Below are positions 55,019-63,531 of a DNA stretch of 64,000 nt, piece after piece (position 1 is the stretch's first letter; every line of letters starts with the position of its first letter). The DNA lies in assembly GCF_034259325.1 (NCBI RefSeq), contig NZ_JAXIVS010000001.1, positions 930,001 to 994,000 of the forward strand, given 5' to 3'. Origin of the DNA: Hyalangium ruber (GTDB lineage: Bacteria > Myxococcota > Myxococcia > Myxococcales > Myxococcaceae). Made by a program: the position numbers and the translations under genes. Under the pieces are notes generated by a model. It was not told the origin of the DNA. It saw nothing but the letters and a program-made list of their open reading frames with translations, and made no database searches.

Positions 55019-55648
55019 TCAGGACTGAGGAGGCTGGGAGCCGGTCCGGCGGGAGAGGAGCTTCTGGAGAAAAGGGCTCAGGGGGACGACGTTGGCCCGG
55101 GGGCTCTCGGCGCGGATGCGCTCGACGGCCTGGGTATCGAGCTTCGACAGGAGCTGCAGACCGCCCTCACCGCCACCCACCAGCAGGTACTCGTCCGCGG
55201 CCTTCAACACGAAAAGGGTGCGACGCTGGTCCAGCGGGACGCGCTCCAGCACCGTCACCACCGACTGGCGCCCGGCTCCCACGTTCTGCAGCCCCATCAG
55301 CCGGCGCAGGCCCACGTTGAGCGTCAGGTAGATGGAGGCAATCACCGCCCCCAGCAGGAACAGCGTGCGCGCCAGCGTCCAGCCCAGCCCCTCCGGCTCT
55401 TCGGCGGTCGCCGAGGGTGCGAACGGGTCGGGCAGCTCCTTCTCGGTCTGCGCGGGCGCTGCGACAGGTGCCGGTGCCTCGGAAGCTGGCGTGGCCGGAG
55501 CCGGTGCGGCGACGGGGGCCGGAGCGGGAATGGGAGCCGCCGCGGCAGGCTGCGCGGGGGCCTGCGCCCCAGCGAACGTGGGCGCGAGCAGCAGCAGGGC
55601 GCTGGCCAGGAGGGCCGGACGTGATTGGGAGACGAGGAAAACCGCCAT
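55019..55648 (-). CDS. FliO-like membrane protein
   Basis: A 209-residue protein: signal peptide (to FAGA), Ala/Pro-rich linker (30-85), one transmembrane helix (about 100-125, TLFLLGAVIASIYLTLNVGLRRLM) and a small domain with SVVTVLERVPLDQRRTLFVLKAADEYLLVGGGEGGLQLLSKL, the pattern of FliO. It sits between sctQ and sctR, as fliO sits between fliN and fliP in flagellar operons. FliO is not usual in dedicated secretion systems. Start 55648 preferred; an in-frame ATG at 55690 is possible. Confidence 0.8.
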   Translation of the reverse strand: MAVFLVSQSRPALLASALLLLAPTFAGAQAPAQPAAAAPIPAPAPVAAPAPATPASEAPAPVAAPAQTEKELPDPFAPSATAEEPEGLGWTLARTLFLLGAVIASIYLTLNVGLRRLMGLQNVGAGRQSVVTVLERVPLDQRRTLFVLKAADEYLLVGGGEGGLQLLSKLDTQAVERIRAESPRANVVPLSPFLQKLLSRRTGSQPPQS

Positions 55649-55742
55649 GACTGGGAGCGAGGCTAGTCCATTCCACCGCGAGACCGCCATGGCTCCACGC
55701 CAGTTCCGGGGAGCCCCCCTGCCTGCCCTCCAACCTGCGCGG

Positions 55743-57098
55743 CTAGCCGGCGAGGGAGATCACCCGGACGCCCAGCTGACCTTCCACCTCCACCAGCTCA
55801 CCCCGGGCCACCACCTTGCCGTTGACCGACAGCTCCACCGGCTCGCCCGCGGAGCGGTGCAGCTCGATGACCTGGCCTACCTTCAGCGCCACCACCTCGT
55901 CGGCGGTGACAGGCACCCGCGCGAGCTCCACGGCGATCTGCAGCGGGATGTCGGCCAGTAGCTCGCCACCCTCTGGCTTGTTCGCGTCGTCCAAGGCATC
56001 CCCTTCCGACTCCGGAGGTACCTCGTTCTCCGGGTTGGTGAAAGCTTCTTCCTCTTCGGCGCGCGAGGCGCCGGGCTCGCCCTCGCCGGGCGTCGGGGGG
56101 ATGACCCGCTGGAAGGCCGGCTCCCCGATGATGATGTTCTTGACGCGCGCCTTGTACCGGCCGTCCTCGACGAAGACCTCGGCCTCCACCCGGGAGTTGC
56201 CGCTGCCCACGCGCAGCGTGGCCGTGCCCTTCTCTCCGCGGTCCGGGCGCGCCGTGAGCGCGTCCATCAGCACCACGTCCTTCACGCGGATGTAGGCCAG
56301 GTCGCTGCTGGCGACCTCCGCCTGGCCGATCTCCGCGCGCAGCCACGTGCGCACCGTGGACAGCATCTTCAGGTTGGCCTTGATGTCCGAGCGCAGCCGG
56401 ATGCGCCGCTCGGGGAGCTTGCGCCCCTCGTCCGCCGCGCTCACCACCGAGCCAGGAATCACCAGGCGCACCATGCCCGTATAGGGGCCGATGGTGGCAT
56501 TGAGGTGGACGGCGATGACCAGCTCGTCCTCGCCCAGCTTGGCGGCCACCTCGTCCAGGCCACGCGCCACCGACTCCAGGCGCAGGCGGGGCACGTTGGG
56601 CTCCAGCCCTGGGGTGAGCGCCTTGAGCGCCTCGAGGATGACGAAGCTCATCACCCCTTCCTCGATGTCCGTGAGCGGCCGCAGCCCCACCGTCTCGCCG
56701 GCCCCGCCCAGCAGCATGTCCACCACGTTGTGGGCCAGCGCCAGCTCCACCTCCATGATGACCCGGCTCTTGTGCGCGCCGGGCGCCAGCACGGTCAGGA
56801 AGGAGCTCTCGCCCAGGTGGCGGCGCAGCTCCGTGGCGGGACGGATCTGCACCGAGACGAGCGAGAAGCGCGGCTCGGCGTCGAAGAGCGCCTTGAGCCG
56901 GGAGTACAGCGTCTCCACGGAGCTGGGCAGCGGCAGCAGCCGCTGCGCCCGGGCGGACAGCCCGCTCTGCGTGCGGTCCACCCGCTCCAGGTTCTGGAAC
57001 CGGAACGGCTTCCAGGCCGGAGCCGGGCGAATCTGGCGGAGGTCCACCACCATCGTCCGCTCGTAGGTTCCGGGTTCGTCATCCCGGCTCAAGCTCAT
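55743..57098 (-). CDS. sctQ: SctQ, FliM-FliN-like cytoplasmic ring protein
   Basis: A 451-residue protein. Residues about 40-230 resemble the FliM middle domain including LLGGAGETVGLRPLTDIEE, where GGAG matches the GGxG motif with which FliM contacts FliG. Two SPOA (FliN-like) domains follow (about 235-325, and 375-450), separated by an acidic linker. It is 12 bases or less from its neighbours and overlaps sctP. Confidence 0.88.
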   Translation of the reverse strand: MSLSRDDEPGTYERTMVVDLRQIRPAPAWKPFRFQNLERVDRTQSGLSARAQRLLPLPSSVETLYSRLKALFDAEPRFSLVSVQIRPATELRRHLGESSFLTVLAPGAHKSRVIMEVELALAHNVVDMLLGGAGETVGLRPLTDIEEGVMSFVILEALKALTPGLEPNVPRLRLESVARGLDEVAAKLGEDELVIAVHLNATIGPYTGMVRLVIPGSVVSAADEGRKLPERRIRLRSDIKANLKMLSTVRTWLRAEIGQAEVASSDLAYIRVKDVVLMDALTARPDRGEKGTATLRVGSGNSRVEAEVFVEDGRYKARVKNIIIGEPAFQRVIPPTPGEGEPGASRAEEEEAFTNPENEVPPESEGDALDDANKPEGGELLADIPLQIAVELARVPVTADEVVALKVGQVIELHRSAGEPVELSVNGKVVARGELVEVEGQLGVRVISLAG

Positions 57099-58039
57099 GC
57101 GCGGGCCTCGAAGCGCAGCGTCTCGAGCTTCAGGCCGCGGCTGGTCAGCGCGCTCTTGAGCCCTTCGCTCTGCTCCTCGATCATCTTCAGCACGTCGCGG
57201 TCACTGCCGCTGAAGACGGCGGAGATCTTCCCGTTCTTCGCCGACAGCTTGATCGACAGGCCCTTGAGCACGTCGCTGCGCAGATCGATCTGGAACTCGG
57301 CGGCGCCCGCGCCGTTGGTGCCCACGCGCACCCGCTCGACGATCTTCTGGGCGATCTCGTTGGCGATGGCGCGCAGCCGGTCCGAGCCCGCGTTGGGCTT
57401 GGGCTTGGCCACGGGCACCGGCGCCATCAGCGCCGGGTTGAAGCGGAAGCCCGCCGCCGCGGCCGCCTCACCGCCCTGCTTGTTGTCCTTGTTGCCGCCG
57501 CCCTGGCCGCCGCCCGAGTCCGCGTCCGTCTTGAGCTCGCCCTTGGAGCGCCCGGAGGAGGCCTTGGCCGACGCGTTGCGCTCGCTGGAGGCCTCGCCAT
57601 CGGCCTTGGAGTCCGAGTCGCGCGACTCGGCGCGGGTCTCGGTGACGTGCTGGTCGTCCTTGCGGCTGACCGCCACCTGGCCGCCCTGGGCCGAGTCGGT
57701 CTGCCGGCCCTGCGTCATCCGCTCCGCCTCGCCGGACTGTCCCGCCTGCACGCGCTCGTCGAAGGACTTCGCCTCCTGGCGCTGGGTGGACTGCTTCGTG
57801 GCGGCGCCTTCCTTCGCGCCCGACTCCTTGAGCGCCCGCGCGAGCACCGACTGCGCCAGGTTCTGCTTGGTGTCCTGCTTCTGCGTCTGGGCCTTCTGCT
57901 CCTGGGGCTGCTGCATCAGCTTGGAGAAGGCCGCCTCGCCCTCCTTGCGCTGCTTGCCCTTGGCCTCGGCCAGCTGCTTCTCCTGGACGAGGCGCTGGGT
58001 GGCCCGTTCTGCCTGGCGATCGTCTTCGACTCGGCTCAT
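57095..58039 (-). CDS. sctP: SctP/FliK-like needle- or hook-length regulator
   Basis: A 314-residue protein. Residues 1-195 are low-complexity Gln/Lys/Ser/Glu-rich and probably disordered (ruler-like), then a C-terminal FliK-like domain (about 215-314, FQIDLRSDVLKGLSIKLSAKNGKISAVFSG). It overlaps sctQ by 4 bases and follows sctO. Confidence 0.8.
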   Translation of the reverse strand: MSRVEDDRQAERATQRLVQEKQLAEAKGKQRKEGEAAFSKLMQQPQEQKAQTQKQDTKQNLAQSVLARALKESGAKEGAATKQSTQRQEAKSFDERVQAGQSGEAERMTQGRQTDSAQGGQVAVSRKDDQHVTETRAESRDSDSKADGEASSERNASAKASSGRSKGELKTDADSGGGQGGGNKDNKQGGEAAAAAGFRFNPALMAPVPVAKPKPNAGSDRLRAIANEIAQKIVERVRVGTNGAGAAEFQIDLRSDVLKGLSIKLSAKNGKISAVFSGSDRDVLKMIEEQSEGLKSALTSRGLKLETLRFEARA

Positions 58040-58066
58040 CGCGTATCCCTGCGGAAGAAGGAGAGG

Positions 58067-58555
58067 TTACTTGCGCTGGCGCGCCTGGAACAAGGCGCTT
58101 CCAATCTCTTCCTGGTTCAGTTCCTCGCGCTGCTGGCGCTCGTGCTTGACCTGCTTCTGCCAGGTCTCCTTGTGCTTCTCGATGGCCTTGAGCTCCTTGG
58201 CAGCCTCCGCCATCAGCTCGCGCTTGCGCTCCACGGTGCGCTCGGCCACCTTCACCACTTCCTTCTGGCGCTCGATGTCGAGGGCCACCTGCGCCTCCTC
58301 ATCCTTCAGGCGCTGCTCGAAGCGGCTCATCATGTTCATGCCGTTGATGCCGGCGCCCTTGGCCATCACCTCGTTGAGGTAGGCCATGACCTTCTGCTTG
58401 CGCTCGGCCTTGCGGCGCTCCAGATCCTCCTCCAGGCGCTTCTGCTCCGCCTTCTCGCGCTCGAGGGCCTTGAGCGCCTCGGAGAAGGCCTGCTCCGCCT
58501 CCTCCTTGGCGCGGGCGCGCATCTCCATGAGGGTCTGTAACCGGTACGGGGGCAT
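58067..58555 (-). CDS. sctO: SctO/FliJ-like coiled-coil stalk protein
   Basis: A 162-residue, almost wholly helical protein, with alternating charged residues (AKEEAEQAFSEALKALEREK), as in FliJ/SctO that sits in the ATPase centre. It follows the ATPase gene sctN. Confidence 0.82.
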   Translation of the reverse strand: MPPYRLQTLMEMRARAKEEAEQAFSEALKALEREKAEQKRLEEDLERRKAERKQKVMAYLNEVMAKGAGINGMNMMSRFEQRLKDEEAQVALDIERQKEVVKVAERTVERKRELMAEAAKELKAIEKHKETWQKQVKHERQQREELNQEEIGSALFQARQRK

Positions 58556-58591
58556 GGGGAGCCCATTCTAACCCGGAAAACCCCGCGAGCG

Positions 58592-59902
58592 TCAGTCCTC
58601 GAAAAGGGTGATGAGACGGTTGACTGTCTCCTCGAAGGTCGAGTTCGAGTGGGTGTCCTGCTTGAGGTAGTCGATGATGGCGTCGTACTTGTCGATGGCG
58701 TAGTCCGTCCGGGGATCGGTGCCGATCTGGTAGGCGCCCAGCAGGATGAGATCCCGCTGTTTCTCGTAGGTTGCGAGCGTCTCGCGCAGCTTGCCTGCCG
58801 CCTTCTTGTGGTCCTTCGAGACGATGCCGCTCATCACACGGGAGAGGCTGGCCAGCACGTCCATGGCGGGCCACTGGTTGCGCTCGCCCAGGGCACGGTT
58901 GAGGATGAAGTGGCCGTCGAGAATACCTCGGACTTCGTCGGCGATGGGCTCCTCCATGTCACCGCCGGCCACGAGGCAGGTGTAGATGGCGGTACACTTG
59001 CCCTTGTCCGAGTTGCCGGTGCGCTCGAGGATGCGCGGCAGCATGGAGAACACGCTGGGCGGGTAGCCCTGGCGGGCCGGGGGCTCACCGACGGCGAGGC
59101 CGATTTCACGCTGGGCGCGGGCCAGACGCGTCACGGTGTCCAGCATGAACATCACGTTGCCGCCGCGCTCGCGGAAGTACTCGGCGATGGCGGTGGCCAC
59201 GTAGGCGGCGCGCAGACGCACGAGGCTCGGCTGGTCGGAGGTGGCGCACACCAGCACGGAGCGCTTGAGGCCCTCCTCGCCCAGCGCGTCCTCGATGAAC
59301 TCGCGCACCTCGCGGCCACGCTCGCCGATCAGGGCGATGACGTTCATCTCCGCCTTGGTGTTTCGGGCGATCTGCCCCATCAGCGTGGACTTGCCGACGC
59401 CGGAGCCGGCGAAGAGGCCAATGCGCTGCCCCTCGCCCACCGTGAGCAGCCCGTCGATGCAGCGCACGCCCAGGGGCAGCGGGTGCTCGATGCGCATGCG
59501 GGTGAACGGGTCCGGACAGTCGCGGTCCACGGACCAGTCCAGGAGCCCTTCCGGCAGCGGCTTGCCGTCGATGGGCTCGCCCGTGCCACCCAGCACGCGG
59601 CCCAGCAGCCCTTCGCCGCACTTGATGGTCAGCGGCTTGCCGGTGGGAATCACCTCGCTGTCCGGGCCGATGCCGTACAGCTCGCCCAGGGGCATGAGCA
59701 TCACCTCATCGCCCTGGAAGCCCACCACCTCCGCCTTCACCGCGCCACGCACGCGGCTCTTGATGAGCACCACCTCGCCCACGCGCACGTTGGGCACGCT
59801 GGCCTTGATGACCAGGCCCGTGAGCTCGGTGACGCGCCCACGCACGCGCACCAGCGAGGCGTCCTTCAGCAACTGGTAGTAGCGCTGGAGATCGATCGCC
59901 AT
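58592..59902 (-). CDS. sctN: Type III secretion ATPase SctN (FliI family)
   Basis: A 436-residue ATPase. Walker A AGSGVGKST (165-173), Walker B VMFMLDTVTR (250-259), and the ALIGERGREV and GYPPSVFSMLPRILERTGN signatures typical of FliI/SctN. It energises unfolding of substrates. Confidence 0.95.
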   Translation of the reverse strand: MAIDLQRYYQLLKDASLVRVRGRVTELTGLVIKASVPNVRVGEVVLIKSRVRGAVKAEVVGFQGDEVMLMPLGELYGIGPDSEVIPTGKPLTIKCGEGLLGRVLGGTGEPIDGKPLPEGLLDWSVDRDCPDPFTRMRIEHPLPLGVRCIDGLLTVGEGQRIGLFAGSGVGKSTLMGQIARNTKAEMNVIALIGERGREVREFIEDALGEEGLKRSVLVCATSDQPSLVRLRAAYVATAIAEYFRERGGNVMFMLDTVTRLARAQREIGLAVGEPPARQGYPPSVFSMLPRILERTGNSDKGKCTAIYTCLVAGGDMEEPIADEVRGILDGHFILNRALGERNQWPAMDVLASLSRVMSGIVSKDHKKAAGKLRETLATYEKQRDLILLGAYQIGTDPRTDYAIDKYDAIIDYLKQDTHSNSTFEETVNRLITLFED

Positions 59903-59905
59903 GGC

Positions 59906-60580
59906 CTACGCCGGTCCTTCCCGCTTGCCTGGGTCGGGCAGCAGGACGTTCTGCAGCATCTCGAACTGGGTGGGCAGCTGCGCGTCCACGGTGCCGAACT
60001 CCGTCTGGACGATGCAGCCCACCGGCGCCACGTCCTGATCCTCGCGGATGGCCAGGTCCACCGCCCGGCCGATGAGCTCCATCAGCTCCGGCTTGCGGGC
60101 ACGCAGCACCTGCGCCGTCTTGGGATGTACGCGCAGCACCATGGCGCGCGCGTTGCGAAGTTGCTCGATGGCGGTGGCGCACATGTCCACCATCAGCTCC
60201 GGCTGGCGCTCCAGGTCCCGGCCGATGATCTTCTCGGCGATCTTGCAGGACAGGGCGATGACGTCCTTCTCTTGGGAGGCCAGCATCTCGCCGGCCTGCA
60301 TCTTGGCACGCAGGAGGATCTCCGTGGACTGGGCGAGGCCTTCCTGGCGGCCCTGCTCACGCGCCTTGGCCAGCACGTCCTCGCGCTCCCGCTGGGCCTC
60401 GGCGAGGATGCGCTCCTTCTCGCGGTGGGCCTCCTCGATGATGCCCTGGGCGGACTGGCGCGCATCGAAGATCTCGGCGTTCATCACGCCGGCGCGCGCT
60501 GGACGCGGACCGGGCCGCTCCGAAGTCACGGCGGCAGGCTCCGCCGACCCGTCGCCCTTGATCACCTTGCCGATCGCCAT
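59906..60580 (-). CDS. sctL: SctL/FliH-like ATPase regulator
   Basis: A 224-residue protein: N-terminal tail, long helix (about 45-90, EEAHREKERILAEAQREREDVLAKAREQGRQEG), and C-terminal FliH-like domain (to about 210, with DVAPVGCIVQTEFGTVDAQL). It is 3 bases before sctN. Confidence 0.88.
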   Translation of the reverse strand: MAIGKVIKGDGSAEPAAVTSERPGPRPARAGVMNAEIFDARQSAQGIIEEAHREKERILAEAQREREDVLAKAREQGRQEGLAQSTEILLRAKMQAGEMLASQEKDVIALSCKIAEKIIGRDLERQPELMVDMCATAIEQLRNARAMVLRVHPKTAQVLRARKPELMELIGRAVDLAIREDQDVAPVGCIVQTEFGTVDAQLPTQFEMLQNVLLPDPGKREGPA

Positions 60581-60604
60581 GGACTGCTCCTTGTCGCCCG
60601 GATG

Positions 60605-62524
60605 CTAACGCGTTCCGCCGCGAGGTCCACGCCCCGAGTTACCAGAAGGCGGGTTCCGGGGCCGACGCCCGACGCTCGTCCCCTCCCCCTTCGAGGGAAT
60701 GGCCTGCAAGGAGGACGACGAGGGCCGGGCCGTCAGCACGCGCGGCGGGCGCTCAGGCTCTTCCCCCGCGAGTTCGGGACGTACGCCCGTCCCACGGCTC
60801 CGAGCACCTGGCGAGGAGATGACCCGGGAGGCTTCCGGATCCTGGGCGCCACCGGAGCGCTCGACCGGGCGAGGAGACACTCGCTCGGAGGCACCGCCCG
60901 CCCGGGAACCGACCTCGGGCGGAGGCCGCCGGGAGGAGCCAGCCCGGGAGGCCTCTCCCACTTCGGAAGGTGGGGGCCGGCTGGTCCGCGAGCCCTCCCC
61001 TACTTCGGGCGGTGGGGGCCGGCTGGTCCGAGAGCCCTCCCCTACTTCGGGCGGGAGGGGCCGCTGGGTCCGCGAGCCCTCACGCACCGGAGGAGGACCG
61101 ACGCGAGCACCCGCCGGATCCGCCATCGCGCCCCGGCGGGAGGTTCCTGGCTCCGGCGGGACTCCCACGCGGGGCTGCCGGCGCGAGCCTTCGGGGGAGC
61201 CCTCCCCCAGCGGCTCCGCGTTCTCCCGAGGATCCCGGAAGGAGAGCGCTCCGGCACGGCGGGCCGCGCGCTCGGCCATGGGATCGCGGCGCACGCCGCC
61301 CTCGGCCTGACTGGAGGCGCTCGCGACGCCCGCGCGACGCGCCTCACGCTCAGCCATGATGTCGCGCCGAGGCGCGGGAGGAGGCGGGACGCTCGGACGC
61401 GCCTCGCGCCCGGAGGTCCGGGACGGTGGAGCGGAGTCCCGAGCCGAGGGGGCCTGCTCACGATTCGAGGGAGCCTGCTCACGAACCGAGGGCGCGGGTT
61501 CCCGGCCCGAAGAAGGCGGAGCAGGCTGGGCGCCACTGCTCCGCACCGGAGGCGGGTTGAGGGCCGGGCGCGCCGGGGTGAGCCGCACCGGGCGCTCGAT
61601 GAGACCTCGTACCGCCAGCCGCTCCAGGTCCGCGACGATGTCCGAGCGTCCGCCATCGTTCGCACGCGAGGAGGGCTTGGTGCGCTCGTCCCGCACCCAT
61701 TTGGCCAGCAGCGAGCCGAACTCTCCACGGTGCCGCTCGACCATGCGCGCGGCGAACTCCGCCGACTGCGCCACGCACGCGCGGGCCAGGCGCTGCACTC
61801 CCGCGCTGCGGATGGCGCTCGAGAGGTTCTTCAGGCCGTCGTGTACCTCGAGCTGCGCCTTGGCCTCCTCCTCGGGAAGCTTGCGCGGAGCGTTGGCCGC
61901 CACCGACTTGGAGGCCAGCAGCTTCATGTCCGGAGGGAGCTGCGCGATGAGCGGCTCGCGCTGCGTGTCCGCGAGCCCCGCCAGCGCCGGCCCCAGCACT
62001 CGCGCGCCGAGCCGATCGCACACGGTGAACATCTCTCGCGGCTGCAGCATCAGCACGTCGCTGAACTTGAAGCTCACCTGGCCACCGGCGCTGCGCGCCA
62101 GCCGCTCCTCGAGCTTCCAGCGGACGATGTCCAGCACCTGCGGCCGCACCTCGCGCGTCAGCTTCACCGGCTTCTGCGGCATGTGGGCGCGCACGGCCTC
62201 GGCCAGCACCGAGGGCAACGCGCGCAGCACCACTTCCACCAGCGCCCCACGCTCCTTCTGCAGGAGCGCCGCGAGCTTCTCCGGCTCGGCGCTCCAGAGC
62301 TGCCCGCGCCGATCCTTCACCAGCCGCTTGATCTCCTGCACCAGCAGGGGAATGCGCTTCTCGCGCGGGATCTGCATGATCCCCTGCGCGCGGTGCTGCA
62401 GCAGCTCGGCCTCTTCAGGCGCCAGCTGCTCCAGCGCGGCCACGCCCTCCTGACCGCCGAAGGTGATGGCGGTCAGCAGCAGCATCGTCTGCCGCTTGTT
62501 GAGCGAGGTGAGTAGTTGATCCAA
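60605..62524 (-). CDS. FliG-like protein in the SctK position, with long disordered tail
   Basis: A 639-residue protein. Residues 1-280 look like FliG: LNKRQTMLLLTAITFGGQEG, LEQLAPEEAELLQHRAQGI and EKLAALLQKERGALVEVVLRALPSVLAEAVR match the FliG helix pattern. SctK proteins occupy this place in other systems but are shorter. Residues 290-639 are Pro/Arg/Ser/Glu-rich and disordered, with three tandem copies of the 14-residue unit RTSRPPPPEVGEGS. It follows sctJ and precedes sctL. FliG assignment is inference from pattern. Confidence 0.72.
   Translation of the reverse strand: MDQLLTSLNKRQTMLLLTAITFGGQEGVAALEQLAPEEAELLQHRAQGIMQIPREKRIPLLVQEIKRLVKDRRGQLWSAEPEKLAALLQKERGALVEVVLRALPSVLAEAVRAHMPQKPVKLTREVRPQVLDIVRWKLEERLARSAGGQVSFKFSDVLMLQPREMFTVCDRLGARVLGPALAGLADTQREPLIAQLPPDMKLLASKSVAANAPRKLPEEEAKAQLEVHDGLKNLSSAIRSAGVQRLARACVAQSAEFAARMVERHRGEFGSLLAKWVRDERTKPSSRANDGGRSDIVADLERLAVRGLIERPVRLTPARPALNPPPVRSSGAQPAPPSSGREPAPSVREQAPSNREQAPSARDSAPPSRTSGREARPSVPPPPAPRRDIMAEREARRAGVASASSQAEGGVRRDPMAERAARRAGALSFRDPRENAEPLGEGSPEGSRRQPRVGVPPEPGTSRRGAMADPAGARVGPPPVREGSRTQRPLPPEVGEGSRTSRPPPPEVGEGSRTSRPPPSEVGEASRAGSSRRPPPEVGSRAGGASERVSPRPVERSGGAQDPEASRVISSPGARSRGTGVRPELAGEEPERPPRVLTARPSSSSLQAIPSKGEGTSVGRRPRNPPSGNSGRGPRGGTR
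60969..61094. repeat. Three tandem 42-bp units in the FliG-like gene
   Basis: Units start near 60969, 61011 and 61053. The first two are nearly identical, the third is degraded. They encode the repeated RPPPPEVGEGS-type segment and keep the reading frame. Confidence 0.75.
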
Positions 62525-62589
62525 CGCGCACCTCGCGGGCCTCAGGGCACCGGGATCGAGGAGGCTGCGGACACTCCGTCAGGAGCGTC

Positions 62590-63402
62590 TCAGGCCTCGG
62601 AACGAGGCGGTCGCGCGCGGGCAGGCCGCGCCGCGCCACCGGAAGAGCCTCCGCGCATGAGCACCCAGGCCGACAGGGCAATCATGCCGAGGACGAAGAT
62701 GGAGACCACCGCCACCAGCACGCGGAACTGACTGGCGCTGGCCGCCGTCATGCGCAGGCCGAACACGTCCTGCAGGCGGCTCTCGGGGTTGGTCTCCGCC
62801 GCGGGCGCCAGCGCCGGGGTCAGCAGCACGGTGACGTTCTCCGGCTTGAGGTCCTGCACCGCCGAGGCGACGAACTGCTTCACTTCCTTCTCGCCCAGGG
62901 GCGCCTTGCCCTCCAGGCTGGGCCGGTAGCGGATCATCACCGAGGACGAGGGCAGCGGCTTGTTCTCCGGCTGCGTCAGGTCGTTGTTCTCGGGGATGTT
63001 GACGATGACGTTGGCCTCGAGCACGCCGTCGATCTTGTTGAGGGCGTTGGAGACCTCGCCGCCGAGCGCCTTGAGCGTCATCGCGCGCTCTTCGGCGGCG
63101 GTGGGCACCATGCTGCCCTTGGCGAAGTGGTTGAAGCCCTTCTCCATCGGCCGGGGCAGCGAGTTGCTGCGCAGCAGCTCCGCCGCCTGCGCCGCGTCCG
63201 CCTTGGGCACGACGATGTTGAACTTCATGTCCTGCCCTTCGCCCTCCTTCACCTTGGTGGCGTTGATGCCGTTCTTGCTCAGCAGGACGTAGATTTCGTT
63301 GGCGTCCTGCTCCGTCAGGCCGTGCTGCAGATCAATGGAGCAGCCCGTCACGAGGACCAAGGCCAGGAGCGGGGCGACGCGGGCAAACGATCGGTAAGTC
63401 AT
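62590..63402 (-). CDS. sctJ: Type III secretion inner ring lipoprotein SctJ (YscJ/FliF family)
   Basis: A 270-residue lipoprotein (lipobox LVTGCS, Cys about residue 21), two ring-building domains (LTEQDANEIYVLLSKNGINATKV and DGVLEANVIVNIPE), a C-terminal membrane helix (about 225-250) and a short basic tail. It has the size of SctJ, not of the larger FliF. Confidence 0.92.
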   Translation of the reverse strand: MTYRSFARVAPLLALVLVTGCSIDLQHGLTEQDANEIYVLLSKNGINATKVKEGEGQDMKFNIVVPKADAAQAAELLRSNSLPRPMEKGFNHFAKGSMVPTAAEERAMTLKALGGEVSNALNKIDGVLEANVIVNIPENNDLTQPENKPLPSSSVMIRYRPSLEGKAPLGEKEVKQFVASAVQDLKPENVTVLLTPALAPAAETNPESRLQDVFGLRMTAASASQFRVLVAVVSIFVLGMIALSAWVLMRGGSSGGAARPARARPPRSEA

Positions 63403-63462
63403 GTGCGGGGCCTAGCTTAGCGGCGCGAGCGCCCCGTTCCAACATGGGGCCCGGAAAACAGG

Positions 63463-63496
63463 AAGGGCGACCCCTCCACTCAGAGGGACCGCCCTT
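63463..63496 (-). terminator. Hairpin between sctI and sctJ
   Basis: AAGGGCG (63463-63469) and CGCCCTT (63490-63496) with an inner CCCTC/GAGGG stem. On the minus strand it is followed by TTCCTGTTTTCC, a weak T-run. It may attenuate transcription after sctI and raise sctI over sctJ. Confidence 0.5.
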
Positions 63497-63531
63497 GCCA
63501 GCGCCGCTCGAATGCAGAGCGGACGAGCGAG

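Noticed and set aside
58649-62515. A 1288-residue plus-strand open frame across sctN, sctL and the FliG-like gene
   Set aside because: Shadow of three well-supported minus-strand genes; Gly/His/Ala-rich with no motif.
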